Positions 22,630 to 32,174 of a stretch of 37,328 nt of DNA are shown here, one piece after another; the stretch's first letter is position 1, and each line of letters begins with the position of its first letter. The DNA comes from Oscillospiraceae bacterium (lineage in GTDB: Bacteria; Bacillota; Clostridia; Oscillospirales; Ruminococcaceae), in the NCBI GenBank assembly GCA_900770285.1, contig CAAGJO010000027.1:1-37328 (forward strand). Direction: 5' to 3'. The notes beneath the pieces are model-generated. The model was given only the letters and a program-made list of their open reading frames with translations. It searched no databases and had not been told where the DNA came from. The translations under genes were made by a program, and so were the position numbers.

Positions 22630-23301
22630 TCAGGGTAATATAAGCTCGAAACTTTGACTTTTTACAGCAGCTATATAGTCATCAATTGTTTCTAATGATT
22701 TTTCTGTCTGTATGCCGCTGATTTTACTGCATGAAAGATGATGATTATCCGTTCCCGCCGTTACAGGCAGACTGTACTGATTTGCATACCATTTTGCACG
22801 GTCATTGAATTTGTCATCATAGTTTCCTGCATTGTATATTTCCACACCGTCCACTAAATCGGGCAAAAGCTTAATTTCCTTAATGTAATCAGCCTCACGG
22901 AAAGGGTGCGCATGAATGATAAATCCTCCTGCGTCATGGACTCTCTGAACATATTCATAAACGCTTATGTCCATGACGTTGTTGTTCTGATAAAGCCAGT
23001 CCAGATCAACGCCATAGGTGAGAAGATCAGCACCGAAATATGAATACTCAATTCCGAAGAATACTTTCAGTCCGATTTTTTCACCTTCATTCTTGGCGTT
23101 TTCATAGCCTTTGCAGAATTGTCTGCATCGGTCATACCAGTCATAGTAGTTATGTATGGCAGAGTTTCCGTTGAAAAAATGGTCGGTTACAATTATTCCG
23201 TCGTAGCCAAGCTCTTTGTATCTTCTTGCCTGCTCAGCTCCCGATGCTGTAGCACATCCGCTTGCCTCGGCAGTATGGAGATGTGTTTCATATTTGAACA
23301 T
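22630..23301 (-). CDS. PHP-domain metal-dependent phosphoesterase
   Basis: A 223-aa protein made of a single PHP domain. Metal-binding motifs are in order: HLHT (7-10), TDH (39-41), the GIEYS Glu (about 89), HAHPF (about 130-134) and GTDNHH (about 188-193). Substrate is unknown: members include histidinol phosphatase, nucleotide phosphatases and polymerase proofreading domains. Its ATG overlaps the epimerase stop (TAATG), so the two are translationally coupled and its substrate may be a phosphorylated sugar or a regulator of this unit (inference). Confidence 0.88.
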   Translation of the reverse strand: MFKYETHLHTAEASGCATASGAEQARRYKELGYDGIIVTDHFFNGNSAIHNYYDWYDRCRQFCKGYENAKNEGEKIGLKVFFGIEYSYFGADLLTYGVDLDWLYQNNNVMDISVYEYVQRVHDAGGFIIHAHPFREADYIKEIKLLPDLVDGVEIYNAGNYDDKFNDRAKWYANQYSLPVTAGTDNHHLSCSKISGIQTEKSLETIDDYIAAVKSQSFELILP

Positions 23302-24470
23302 TAAATTTCTATACCTCTTTTGATAACCTCAAGACACATTCTTCCGTTGTGGTAAGGACACTTCCATGGTCCGACAATTTCTCTTGTCTGTCCCGGTACG
23401 TTGTCATAGGAAACTTCCCAGAACCATTCGCCGCCTTCACGTTTGTCCTTAACGTGATTTTTAATGTATTCCCATATTGTCTTTGCAGAGTTCAGAAATT
23501 CCTTTTCGCCGCTGTGCTGATAAGCGTTTATAAAGCCAACAATAGATTCGGCCTGTACCCACCAGATACGTGTCTTGTCAATTTTATCCTTGTCTCTTTC
23601 ATTGTTTAATGCACCGTTGTCAAGGGCAATTTTCTGAATGTTGTGAGAGATCATAAGATTCATTTCAGCAAACTCTTTTTTAAGCTTTTCGTCTTCGAGA
23701 GCGTCGCATGCTCTGTCCATAAGCCATGTTGCTTCAATGTCGTGACCGTAGGAGTGTACATCACCTATAACTTCAAGCTTTGTATCAAAGAATACTTTGA
23801 GAGCCTTTGTATCAGGATCAAATACCTTTTCTTTCATCTGGCCCAACAGGAATCTGAGGCGCTCGCCAACCTTTTCATTCTTATCTGCAATATAAAGCTC
23901 TGTATAGCCTTCAATAAGATGAAGAATTGTATTCATTGTCTTGTCGGCATGCAGACCGTTTTCTGAAAGTGCATCATTGTCAATAAGCTTCCAATCCTTT
24001 GAAAAAGCTTCTCTGTAGCCATATTCATCAAGTGTGTTGCTTTCAATGTCGTCAAAAAGCTTATATGCAAGGTCAAGAGCTGTTTTGTCTCCGCTTGCTT
24101 CATAGTATGCGCTTAGAGCATATATGGCAAAGGCAATATTGTATGTGTGTTTCATTGTGTCAACAGCATTTCCCTTGTAGTCTACCATCCAGTATACGCC
24201 GCCGTTGTCATAGTCAATACAGTGATCTTTAATGAAAGCATATGTGTGTGTTGCATTTTCAAGATATTTTTTGTCCTTTAAAACGCTGTATGCTGTGGAA
24301 TAAAACCAAAGAATTCTTGAATGCAGAATAACACCTTTGTCAGCTTTTTTGTCAACTTTAAGGTCATATCCCATGTAACCGTAAAATCCGCCGTTTTCAT
24401 TATCCTTAAGCTTTCCCCAGAATGGTTCAATTCCGTTTATAAGTTCGTTTTTGATTTCTTCAATAAACAT
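23301..24470 (-). CDS. ce: Cellobiose 2-epimerase (AGE family)
   Basis: Converts the reducing-end glucose of cellobiose to mannose, giving 4-O-beta-glucosyl-mannose, and can act on mannobiose or lactose. The 389 residues equal the length of the R. albus enzyme I remember, and long stretches agree: ENGGFYGY, ADKGVILHSRILWFYS, DTMKHTYNIAFAIYAL, SYGHDIEATWLMDRACD, DKTRIWWVQAE and GPWKCPYHNGRMC. The (alpha/alpha)6 barrel His residues sit in SYGHD and PYHNGRM. No signal peptide, so it is cytoplasmic. It follows DUF1015 by 12 bp and overlaps PHP by one base. No mannosylglucose phosphorylase gene is in the window. Confidence 0.93.
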   Translation of the reverse strand: MFIEEIKNELINGIEPFWGKLKDNENGGFYGYMGYDLKVDKKADKGVILHSRILWFYSTAYSVLKDKKYLENATHTYAFIKDHCIDYDNGGVYWMVDYKGNAVDTMKHTYNIAFAIYALSAYYEASGDKTALDLAYKLFDDIESNTLDEYGYREAFSKDWKLIDNDALSENGLHADKTMNTILHLIEGYTELYIADKNEKVGERLRFLLGQMKEKVFDPDTKALKVFFDTKLEVIGDVHSYGHDIEATWLMDRACDALEDEKLKKEFAEMNLMISHNIQKIALDNGALNNERDKDKIDKTRIWWVQAESIVGFINAYQHSGEKEFLNSAKTIWEYIKNHVKDKREGGEWFWEVSYDNVPGQTREIVGPWKCPYHNGRMCLEVIKRGIEI

Positions 24471-24482
24471 AATGCATTTCTC

Positions 24483-25739
24483 CTATTTTATTTTTCTTGC
24501 TTCAATGTAAAAGCGTTTGTCAGCTGCGTGTCCCATTGAAAATGTCTTTCTCGGCAAAGCGCCGTCGCATATAACTGTGGGGAAAAGCTGATCCTTGCTC
24601 ATGTCAGGCAGTAAAAATCCCAAAGTGTTGTCCTGCTGTGATAATTCTTTAACTACGTCTGTTCCGTGAATGTAGTCAACTTTTCCGCCTTTTTCCTTGA
24701 TGTATTGGTCAAGAAATTGCTGTAATGACCCTACTGTCAGTTTTGACTGAGGATTGTGAATGTAAAGTTCCGTTTCTTTGCCCTGTTCGGTAACGATGAT
24801 CTTCTGATCTGATTTTTCTTTTGAAAGTGCAAGCTTGTCTGTCATTTCAGTCATCAGATCTGCTTTGTCAATTTCTGTAACTACACGGTGTATGGCTTCA
24901 AATTCCAAAGCTGGTGAATGCAGGTTTACGATTTCCACCAAAGCGTATCTTGCAGGGTGGCTGGAGAGATCTTTCTCCGGATTTTCTCTTTTAAGCATTT
25001 CGTAGTATTCCTTTGCAGTGGCAAGAGAATGGTTACCGTCACCCATGGCATAAACCAAAGGTGATTTTTCATTTAAGCCGTACTTGCTGTTGAAAGAATC
25101 AAGATCTCCAAGCCTTTCAAGACCGCTGAAGACTGCGTTCTGCTGTTGAGAATTTAAAATGTAACCGCTGATTTTTCCGCTGTTTTTCATAAGCTCAAAA
25201 TAATAGACTTTGGTCATGTCTGATTTTTGGTTTTCAAGAGGTTCAATAATTGATTTTTCAGTGTCATCAATTAAAATCATAATGTGTGGAAGTTCAAGTG
25301 CTGCACCGTTGCGTATTTTAACTCTTGGCGGAATACGTTCAACAACTGTCTGTTCGGTGGCACGAACAAGAGAATCGGAGCCTTTGCGGTAATCGTATTT
25401 TTCAAGATCTATTTTTCCTATTATTCCGGCTCTGATTTTTCCGTCAGTTTGCAGGCGCTCAACATAAATAAGAGCGTCTTTGTATTCTTCAAACACTCCC
25501 TCATTTATGTAGCTTTCCATATTTTCGTGAATTTTGTTTATTCTGTCCTCAAGATTATTGTCTTCAAGATAAGCTTCTGGCAAAATAAGATCATAAGCCG
25601 ATTTTTCACCTTCTGTGATTTTCTCAACATCCTGCCAGTATTCAGGCTGAGATGTAAATTGATCGCAGGCTATGCAAGCCCATTTTTCCATTGGCTGATT
25701 TTTTGGCAGCAGAATATCTGCACTCTGAAAAGCAGTCAT
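24483..25739 (-). CDS. DUF1015 family protein
   Basis: Conserved cytoplasmic protein of unknown function, 418 aa from ATG 25739, with AAGGAG 8 nt upstream. Family landmarks are the N-terminal WACIACDQFTSQPEYW, the middle VYAMGDGNHSLATAKEY and the C-terminal FLLPDMSKDQLFPTVICDGALPRKTFSMGHA. The DGNHS-type motif suggests a catalytic or metal site, but no reaction is established that I know of. DUF1015 genes often sit near serine-biosynthesis genes; here it heads a carbohydrate unit instead. No good promoter is visible between the secA terminator and its ribosome-binding site. Confidence 0.88.
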   Translation of the reverse strand: MTAFQSADILLPKNQPMEKWACIACDQFTSQPEYWQDVEKITEGEKSAYDLILPEAYLEDNNLEDRINKIHENMESYINEGVFEEYKDALIYVERLQTDGKIRAGIIGKIDLEKYDYRKGSDSLVRATEQTVVERIPPRVKIRNGAALELPHIMILIDDTEKSIIEPLENQKSDMTKVYYFELMKNSGKISGYILNSQQQNAVFSGLERLGDLDSFNSKYGLNEKSPLVYAMGDGNHSLATAKEYYEMLKRENPEKDLSSHPARYALVEIVNLHSPALEFEAIHRVVTEIDKADLMTEMTDKLALSKEKSDQKIIVTEQGKETELYIHNPQSKLTVGSLQQFLDQYIKEKGGKVDYIHGTDVVKELSQQDNTLGFLLPDMSKDQLFPTVICDGALPRKTFSMGHAADKRFYIEARKIK

Positions 25740-25765
25740 CAAAACACTCCTTTATATTTGTAAAA

Positions 25766-25800
25766 ATAAGAGACTGTCCAAAAGGGCAGTCCCTCTTTTT
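25766..25800 (-). terminator. Terminator after secA
   Basis: GAGGGACTGCCC and GGACAGTCTC (minus strand) form an imperfect stem closed by TTTT, followed by TTATTTTT. It separates secA from DUF1015. Confidence 0.65.
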
Positions 25801-25833
25801 AAATGCCCTTTTTTAGGGTGGTTTTTTATGATA

Positions 25834-28569
25834 TTATTTCTGTTCCGGTTTTCTCATGCCGCAGCATTTTTTATACTTTTTGCCGCTTCCGCATGGACAT
25901 GGATCATTAGGACCAACCTTTTTGATATGTCTTGTCATTGCGGGACCGGTAGGATCTGCTTTAAGTACTTCTTCACGCTGTGGAGCGGGTTCTTCTTTCT
26001 GTACTTTAATTGTGAACAGCATTCTTACAGTATCCTCACGGATGGAATCAATCATAGCGTCAAACATTTCAAAGCCTTCAATACGGTATTCAACAACAGG
26101 GTCATGCTGTCCGTAAGAACGTAAACCGATACCTTTCTTAAGCTCATCCATGTCGTCAATGTGAGCCATCCACTTTGTATCAACAACTTTCAGGAGGACT
26201 ACACGTTCAATTTCACGGAGAAGCTCGCTGCCAAGTTCTTCTTCACGTTTTGCATAAATGCTCTCTGCACGTTCATGGAGCATTTCCTTGATGTCTTTCT
26301 TAGAAACTCTGTCAAGCTCTTCGGTTGTGTAGTTAAAGTCATCGTCAACAGTTATAACGCCGAGAAGTCTGTCTTTAAGTCCTCTAAGATTCCAGTTGTC
26401 ATGAACATCATCGTCAAGAAGATAGCTGTCAATGCAGTTGTCAATGTATTCATCGATCATGTTGACAATGTACTCGTGAATATCTTCACCGTTAAGAACT
26501 TTCTGACGCTGACCGTAAATAATCTCACGCTGTTTGTTCATAACATCGTCAAAGTTAAGTACATTCTTTCTGATGTTGAAGTTTCTGCCCTCGATCTTCT
26601 TCTGAGATGATTCAATAACGTTTGTGAGCATTTTTGACTGAATTGGCATATCCTCTTCAACCTTAAGTGAGTCCATCATCTTTGTAACTCTTTCGCCGCC
26701 GAAGATTCTCATAAGGTCGTCTTCAAGTGAGAGGAAGAATTTGCTTTCGCCCGGATCGCCCTGACGACCTGAACGTCCTCTTAACTGGTTGTCAATACGT
26801 CTTGCTTCATGGCGCTCTGTACCGATAATGTAAAGTCCGCCTGCTTCTCTTACAGTGTCAGCCTTTTCCTTTACCTCAGCAGAATATTTGTCATAAAGCT
26901 CTTTGTAAATTTTTCTTGCTTCTAGAACTGCTTCATTATCTGTTTCTGCAAATCCTGTAGCGTCTACAATGATTTCTTCAGGAATTTCCATTTTAGCCAT
27001 TTGAGCAGTTGCAAGATATTCAGCGTTACCGCCGAGCATAATATCAGTACCACGTCCTGCCATGTTCGTTGCAATGGTAATAGCATTAAGCTTACCTGCC
27101 TGAGCAACTATCTGTGCTTCCTTTTCGTGATATTTAGCATTCAGAACTTCGTGTTTTATGCCTTTGTTCTTCAGCAGTCTTGAAAGATATTCTGACTTTT
27201 CAATTGAAACTGTACCTACAAGCACAGGCTGTCCTTTTGCGTGACATTCCTCAATTTGTTTGATAACAGCGTCAAATTTAGCTTTTTCTGTTTTGTATAC
27301 AACATCAGGATGATCGATTCTTATAACAGGCTTGTTGGTTGGAACTTCAATAACGTCCAGCTTGTAGATCTCTCTGAATTCATCTTCCTCAGTGAGAGCA
27401 GTACCTGTCATACCGGAAAGTTTGCTGTAAAGTCTGAAGTAGTTCTGATATGTAATTGTAGCAATAGTTTTAGATTCTCTTAAGATCTTAACGCCTTCTT
27501 TTGCTTCAATAGCCTGATGAAGTCCGTCGTTGAATCGTCTTCCTATCATTGTACGTCCTGTAAATTCATCGACGATAAGAACTTCTCCGTTCTTGACAAC
27601 ATAGTCAATGTCTTTTCTCATTGTACCATTGGCTTTGATAGCCTGGTTAATGTGGTGTAAAAGCGTCATGTTGTCGGCATCCATGAGGTTTATAACACCG
27701 AAAGCTTTTTCAGCCTTTTTAACACCTGATTTAGTAAGAGTAGCGGTTCTTGCTTTTTCGTCAACAATGTAGTCTCCATCGAGCTGGTCATTGTCTGCTT
27801 TGTCGTCCATTTCAACAACGGTTACAGGTTTTAATGTCTTTGCAAACTTGTCTGCAACAACATAAAGATCGGTAGATTTATCTCCCGGGCCTGAAATAAT
27901 AAGAGGAGTTCTTGCCTCATCAATAAGTATAGAGTCGACCTCATCCACAATAGCAAAGGCATGCTCATCACGCTGTACCTTGTCGCTTTTGTAAATAACC
28001 ATGTTGTCACGGAGATAATCGAAACCGAACTCACTGTTTGTACCATATGTAATATCAGCATTGTATGCTTTTCTTTTTTCTGATTTGTCCATTCCTGAGA
28101 GAACAACACCAATTGTAAGTCCCAGAAATCTGTAAACCTTGCCCATTTCTTCCGATTGGAATTTAGCAAGATATTCATTTACTGTTACAACGTGAACGCC
28201 CTTGCCTGAAAGAGCATTTGCATATGCGGCAAGACAAGCAACAAGTGTTTTACCTTCACCGGTTTTCATTTCGGCGATTCTGCCCTGATGAAGAACTATA
28301 GCTCCGAGGATCTGTACAGGGAAAGGCTTTTTGCCGAGGACACGGTAAGCAGCCTCACGGCATACTGCCAATGCTTCCGGAAGAATGTCATCAAGAGTAG
28401 TAACACCGTCTGCAAGACGTTCTTTAAGAACAGAAGTTTGTTCTTTAAGTTCATCATCAGACATTGCCTGATATGTTGGCTCAAGGTCCAGAGTTTTATT
28501 TTTTATCGGCTCCATGCGTTTAAGCTCTTTTTTAGAATAGTTTCCGAATAATTTATCAAGAATTGCCAT
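25834..28569 (-). CDS. secA: Preprotein translocase ATPase SecA
   Basis: Motor that pushes preproteins through SecYEG. The 911 aa contain MKTGEGKT (Walker A, about residues 100-107), DEVDS, the preprotein cross-linking region, helicase domain 2 with TNMAGRGTDI, and RGRSGRQGDPG. The helical scaffold and a C-terminal zinc finger PCPCGSGKKYKKCC, which binds SecB or ribosomes in other species, complete it. Promoter at 28627-28655. It is transcribed towards the origin, head-on to the rightward fork, unusual for an essential gene. The full set of domains leaves no doubt about identity. Confidence 0.98.
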   Translation of the reverse strand: MAILDKLFGNYSKKELKRMEPIKNKTLDLEPTYQAMSDDELKEQTSVLKERLADGVTTLDDILPEALAVCREAAYRVLGKKPFPVQILGAIVLHQGRIAEMKTGEGKTLVACLAAYANALSGKGVHVVTVNEYLAKFQSEEMGKVYRFLGLTIGVVLSGMDKSEKRKAYNADITYGTNSEFGFDYLRDNMVIYKSDKVQRDEHAFAIVDEVDSILIDEARTPLIISGPGDKSTDLYVVADKFAKTLKPVTVVEMDDKADNDQLDGDYIVDEKARTATLTKSGVKKAEKAFGVINLMDADNMTLLHHINQAIKANGTMRKDIDYVVKNGEVLIVDEFTGRTMIGRRFNDGLHQAIEAKEGVKILRESKTIATITYQNYFRLYSKLSGMTGTALTEEDEFREIYKLDVIEVPTNKPVIRIDHPDVVYKTEKAKFDAVIKQIEECHAKGQPVLVGTVSIEKSEYLSRLLKNKGIKHEVLNAKYHEKEAQIVAQAGKLNAITIATNMAGRGTDIMLGGNAEYLATAQMAKMEIPEEIIVDATGFAETDNEAVLEARKIYKELYDKYSAEVKEKADTVREAGGLYIIGTERHEARRIDNQLRGRSGRQGDPGESKFFLSLEDDLMRIFGGERVTKMMDSLKVEEDMPIQSKMLTNVIESSQKKIEGRNFNIRKNVLNFDDVMNKQREIIYGQRQKVLNGEDIHEYIVNMIDEYIDNCIDSYLLDDDVHDNWNLRGLKDRLLGVITVDDDFNYTTEELDRVSKKDIKEMLHERAESIYAKREEELGSELLREIERVVLLKVVDTKWMAHIDDMDELKKGIGLRSYGQHDPVVEYRIEGFEMFDAMIDSIREDTVRMLFTIKVQKEEPAPQREEVLKADPTGPAMTRHIKKVGPNDPCPCGSGKKYKKCCGMRKPEQK

Positions 28570-28626
28570 TTTCTTTCATTCCACCTTGTTCTTAAAAATC
28601 TGGTTATATATAACTATACATTTTAT

Positions 28627-28655
28627 ATTATACACGATGTGTTAGTTGCTGTCAA
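28627..28655 (-). promoter_or_regulatory. secA promoter
   Basis: Minus strand TTGACA (28655-28650), 17 nt, TATAAT (28632-28627): a perfect consensus pair. The leader is about 50 nt. Confidence 0.85.
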
Positions 28656-28758
28656 GCAGAAAATTTGTTCAAGCGTTATATATTATGTCGAAAAAATATT
28701 GTGTTTGTCGGCGAAAAGCATAAAAATAAAATTTTGCAAAGAAATTTATATAATTCTC

Positions 28759-28786
28759 TTGACAAATTATTAATCCGTGCTATAAT
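28759..28786 (+). promoter_or_regulatory. Promoter of the ribbon-helix-helix gene (and possibly clpB)
   Basis: TTGACA (28759-28764), 16 nt, TATAAT (28781-28786), 22 bp before the ATG. It is the only good promoter found before clpB. Confidence 0.8.
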
Positions 28787-28808
28787 ATAATTAAAGAGGG
28801 GTGACGAA

Positions 28809-29438
28809 ATGAATAAAAGCGTATATAGTCTGGTGCTTGCGGATGATGTTGTTGAGGCTATAGATGAAATGGCATATTCTATGGGTACAAGCAGGTCAAA
28901 TCTTATAAATCAGATACTTGCGGAAAAGGTGAGCATGGTAACCCCTGAAATGCGGATAAGAGATATGTTTTCTCTTATGGAAAAGCTTATGGATAGCCGA
29001 TTCAAATTTATGGACCATCCGTCAGAAACCATGTTAATGGCAAAAAGTCCGTTGAAGTATAAGTATAAACCTACAATAAAATATAATGTGGAACTGTTCA
29101 GAGCTATAGAAAACAGCTGTGTGGGCAGACTTAGAATTTCAATGCGGACCCAGAGCGGAGAGCTTATAAATGCATTAAACAATTTCTTCGCTTATTGGAT
29201 ATACCTTGAGAAAAAATATCTCGGCACGGATAAGCTATGGAAAACTGCGGACGCTAATTATGAAAGGGAGTTTTATCTTGGTGAAGATGCAAATGTGACC
29301 AGTGAGCAGATTGCAGAGAGCATAAGCGATTATGTCAATGCTCTTGATGACAGCATAAAATTTTATTTTGAAAATATGGATAATAAACCGTTGGTGCAGA
29401 AAGAGGTCTTGCAGAAATATTTGAAACTTATAACTTAG
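28809..29438 (+). CDS. Ribbon-helix-helix N-terminal domain protein, unknown function
   Basis: 209 aa. Residues 3-42 read like a ribbon-helix-helix DNA-binding domain: a short strand (KSVYSLVLADD), a helix and then MGTSRSNLINQILAEKV, where SRSNLI is the usual second-helix start. The rest (about 50-209) has no pattern I recognise. It is Met-rich around 55-85 and contains a YKYKPTIKYNVELFRA segment. GAGGGGTGA is the ribosome-binding site. It lies 84 bp upstream of clpB with no terminator between, so it may regulate its own operon (inference). RHH call moderate; the C-terminal part is unknown. Confidence 0.7.
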   Translation: MNKSVYSLVLADDVVEAIDEMAYSMGTSRSNLINQILAEKVSMVTPEMRIRDMFSLMEKLMDSRFKFMDHPSETMLMAKSPLKYKYKPTIKYNVELFRAIENSCVGRLRISMRTQSGELINALNNFFAYWIYLEKKYLGTDKLWKTADANYEREFYLGEDANVTSEQIAESISDYVNALDDSIKFYFENMDNKPLVQKEVLQKYLKLIT

Positions 29439-29522
29439 GAAATATAATTATGAATATGAATAGATAAGGAAAAAGCAACAAAATAATATACAGATAGATA
29501 AATAACAAAAGGAGGAGTTTTT

Positions 29523-32123
29523 ATGAATGCACAAAAGTTTACACAAAAGTCCCTTGAGGCTATTGGAGAAGCTCAATCCATTGCGACAAGAAATTCTAAT
29601 CAGACAGTGGACGAAGAACATCTTTTGCTTGCCTTAATGGAGCAGGAAAACAGTCTTACCGCAGAACTTGTTACAAAAATGGGTAAGGATTCAAAAGCCT
29701 TTGAGCAGGCTTTGAAGAAAGCAGTTGATAGTTTGCCTAAGGTGCAGATAGGCGGACGTGCTGCCGATCAGATTTATGTTTCTTCTGAGTTGAACAGTGC
29801 TTTGACAGAGGCAGAATCTCAGGCAGAAAGAATGAAGGACGAGTATGTTTCGGTTGAACATATAGTTCTCGGTATCTTTGAATATCCAAATAAAACTGTC
29901 AGTGATATTTTCTTACAGTTCGGAATAAAAAAATCTGAGTTCCTTACTGCTTTAAGAGAAGTAAGGGGAAATGCAACAGTTACAAGTCAGAATCCTGAAG
30001 AAACCTATGATGTGCTGAAAAAGTACGGACAGGAGCTTGTAGAACTTGCAAGAAATAATAAGATAGACCCTGTTATAGGCAGAGATAATGAGATCAGAAA
30101 TGTTATTCGTATTCTGTCAAGAAAGACAAAAAACAATCCTGTGCTTATCGGCGAACCGGGCGTTGGTAAAACTGCCATTGCTGAAGGTCTTGCCCTGAGA
30201 ATTGTGCGTGGAGATGTTCCTGACAGCTTAAAGGACAGAAAGATATTTTCACTTGATATGGGTTCACTGGTTGCAGGAGCAAAATATCGTGGTGAATTTG
30301 AAGAACGTCTGAAGGCTGTCTTGCAGGAAATCAAAAAAAGTGAAGGACAGATAATTCTGTTTATAGATGAGCTTCATACTATTGTGGGAGCAGGAAAATC
30401 TGACGGTGCAATGGATGCAGGAAATCTACTGAAACCAATGCTTGCAAGAGGTGAGCTGCATTGTATCGGCGCTACTACATTAAATGAATACCGTGAGTAT
30501 ATTGAAAAGGATGCAGCGCTTGAAAGACGTTTCCAGACTGTAATGGTTGACGAGCCTACCGTTGAGGATACAATATCTATACTTCGTGGACTTAAAGAGC
30601 GTTATGAAGTATATCATGGTGTAAAAATACAGGATCAGGCTCTGATTGCAGCGGCAACTCTTTCAAATAGATATATAACCGATAGATTTCTGCCTGACAA
30701 AGCTATAGACCTGGTTGATGAAGCCTGTGCATTGATTCGTACAGAAATGGATTCTATGCCTACTGAGCTTGATGAAATTCAGCGTAAGATTATGCAGCAT
30801 GAAATTGAAGAGGCTGCGCTGAAAAAAGAAACTGATAAGCTCGCTGTTGAGCATCTTAAAGAAGTTCAGAAAGAGCTTTCGGAGCTTCGTGAGCAGTTTA
30901 ACGCCATGAAAGCAAAGTGGGAAAATGAAAAATCTGCAATCACAAAGGTACAAAAGCTCCGTGAAGATATTGAAAGCGTTAATGCCCAGATTGAAAAGGC
31001 TGAAAGAACCTATGACTTGAATAAAGCAGCCGAGCTGAAGTACGGTAAGCTGCCTGAGCTGAAAAAACAGCTGGAGGAGGAAGAAAAGCTTGCCGAAGCT
31101 GCTCATAATGAGAAAAATACTCTTTTGCGTGATAAGGTAACAGAAGAAGAAATCGCTAAGATAGTCGGCAGATGGACAGGAATACCTGTTTCAAAGCTTA
31201 TGGAGGGCGAGCGTGAAAAGCTCCTTGGTCTCGAAGATATTCTTCATAAGAGAGTTATAGGACAGGACGAAGCTGTAACAAAAGTTACTGAAGCTATATG
31301 GCGTTCGAGAGCAGGCATTGCAAACCCAAATCAGCCAATTGGTTCATTCCTGTTCCTCGGTCCTACAGGCGTAGGAAAAACAGAGCTTGCAAAAGCGCTT
31401 GCACAGGCACTTTTTGATGATGAAAAGAACATTGTGCGAATCGATATGTCGGAGTATATGGAGAAATTCAGCGTTAGCCGTTTGATCGGAGCGCCTCCGG
31501 GATATGTTGGCTATGAAGAGGGCGGACAGCTTACTGAAGCAGTCAGAAGAAAACCTTATTCAGTAGTTTTGCTTGACGAGATTGAAAAAGCGCATCCTGA
31601 TGTATTCAATATTCTTTTGCAGGTGCTTGATGACGGAAGAATCACCGATTCACAAGGAAGAACGGTTGACTTTAAGAATACAATAATTATCCTTACCTCA
31701 AACCTTGGTTCACCGTATATACTTGACGGAATAGAGGAGAACGGTGAGATTTCACAGGAAGCCCGCAATAAGGTTGACAGCCTTTTGAAACAGCAGTTCA
31801 GACCTGAATTTTTGAACCGTCTTGATGAGATCATCTACTATAAACCATTGCAGAAAACGCAGATTCTTAAGATAGTTGACCTTATGCTTGACGAACTGAG
31901 AGGACGTCTTGAAGAAAAGCATGTGGAAGTAGAGGTTACTCAAAAGGCAAAAGACGCAATAATTGATCAGGGCTTTGACCCGAATTATGGCGCAAGACCG
32001 CTAAAGAGATTTATACAGCGTAAAGTTGAAACACTTATTGCAAAGAAGATTATTTCAGGAGATGTTGATCCTGACAGCACGATAACGGTAGATTATGACG
32101 GAAATAATTTCATAATCGGATAA
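29523..32123 (+). CDS. clpB: ATP-dependent disaggregase ClpB
   Basis: Hsp100 chaperone that pulls proteins out of aggregates with DnaK. The 866 aa show the Clp N-domain (double repeat, 1-145), NBD1 with Walker A GEPGVGKT (210-217) and AKYRGEFEERLKAVL, the long coiled-coil M-domain (about 400-530, typical of ClpB and missing in ClpA) and NBD2 with GPTGVGKT (613-620) and VVLLDEIEKAHPDVF. GGAGG lies 8 nt before the ATG. No CIRCE operator (TTAGCACTC-N9-GAGTGCTAA) or CtsR-like repeat was found in 29439-29522, so its heat regulation is unclear. Confidence 0.97.
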   Translation: MNAQKFTQKSLEAIGEAQSIATRNSNQTVDEEHLLLALMEQENSLTAELVTKMGKDSKAFEQALKKAVDSLPKVQIGGRAADQIYVSSELNSALTEAESQAERMKDEYVSVEHIVLGIFEYPNKTVSDIFLQFGIKKSEFLTALREVRGNATVTSQNPEETYDVLKKYGQELVELARNNKIDPVIGRDNEIRNVIRILSRKTKNNPVLIGEPGVGKTAIAEGLALRIVRGDVPDSLKDRKIFSLDMGSLVAGAKYRGEFEERLKAVLQEIKKSEGQIILFIDELHTIVGAGKSDGAMDAGNLLKPMLARGELHCIGATTLNEYREYIEKDAALERRFQTVMVDEPTVEDTISILRGLKERYEVYHGVKIQDQALIAAATLSNRYITDRFLPDKAIDLVDEACALIRTEMDSMPTELDEIQRKIMQHEIEEAALKKETDKLAVEHLKEVQKELSELREQFNAMKAKWENEKSAITKVQKLREDIESVNAQIEKAERTYDLNKAAELKYGKLPELKKQLEEEEKLAEAAHNEKNTLLRDKVTEEEIAKIVGRWTGIPVSKLMEGEREKLLGLEDILHKRVIGQDEAVTKVTEAIWRSRAGIANPNQPIGSFLFLGPTGVGKTELAKALAQALFDDEKNIVRIDMSEYMEKFSVSRLIGAPPGYVGYEEGGQLTEAVRRKPYSVVLLDEIEKAHPDVFNILLQVLDDGRITDSQGRTVDFKNTIIILTSNLGSPYILDGIEENGEISQEARNKVDSLLKQQFRPEFLNRLDEIIYYKPLQKTQILKIVDLMLDELRGRLEEKHVEVEVTQKAKDAIIDQGFDPNYGARPLKRFIQRKVETLIAKKIISGDVDPDSTITVDYDGNNFIIG

Positions 32124-32130
32124 CAAAATA

Positions 32131-32160
32131 GGAGCAGTTTTGTTAAACTGCTCCCTTTTT
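32131..32160. terminator. Terminator after clpB
   Basis: GGAGCAGTTT-TGTT-AAACTGCTCC, a perfect 10-bp stem, then C and five T. It also lies past the end of the convergent antiporter gene. Confidence 0.9.
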
Positions 32161-32174
32161 GTTATGATAACAGA

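Noticed and set aside
29439..29522. CIRCE or CtsR operator before clpB
   Set aside because: No TTAGCACTC/GAGTGCTAA pair and no CtsR-like heptad repeat is present in these 84 bp.
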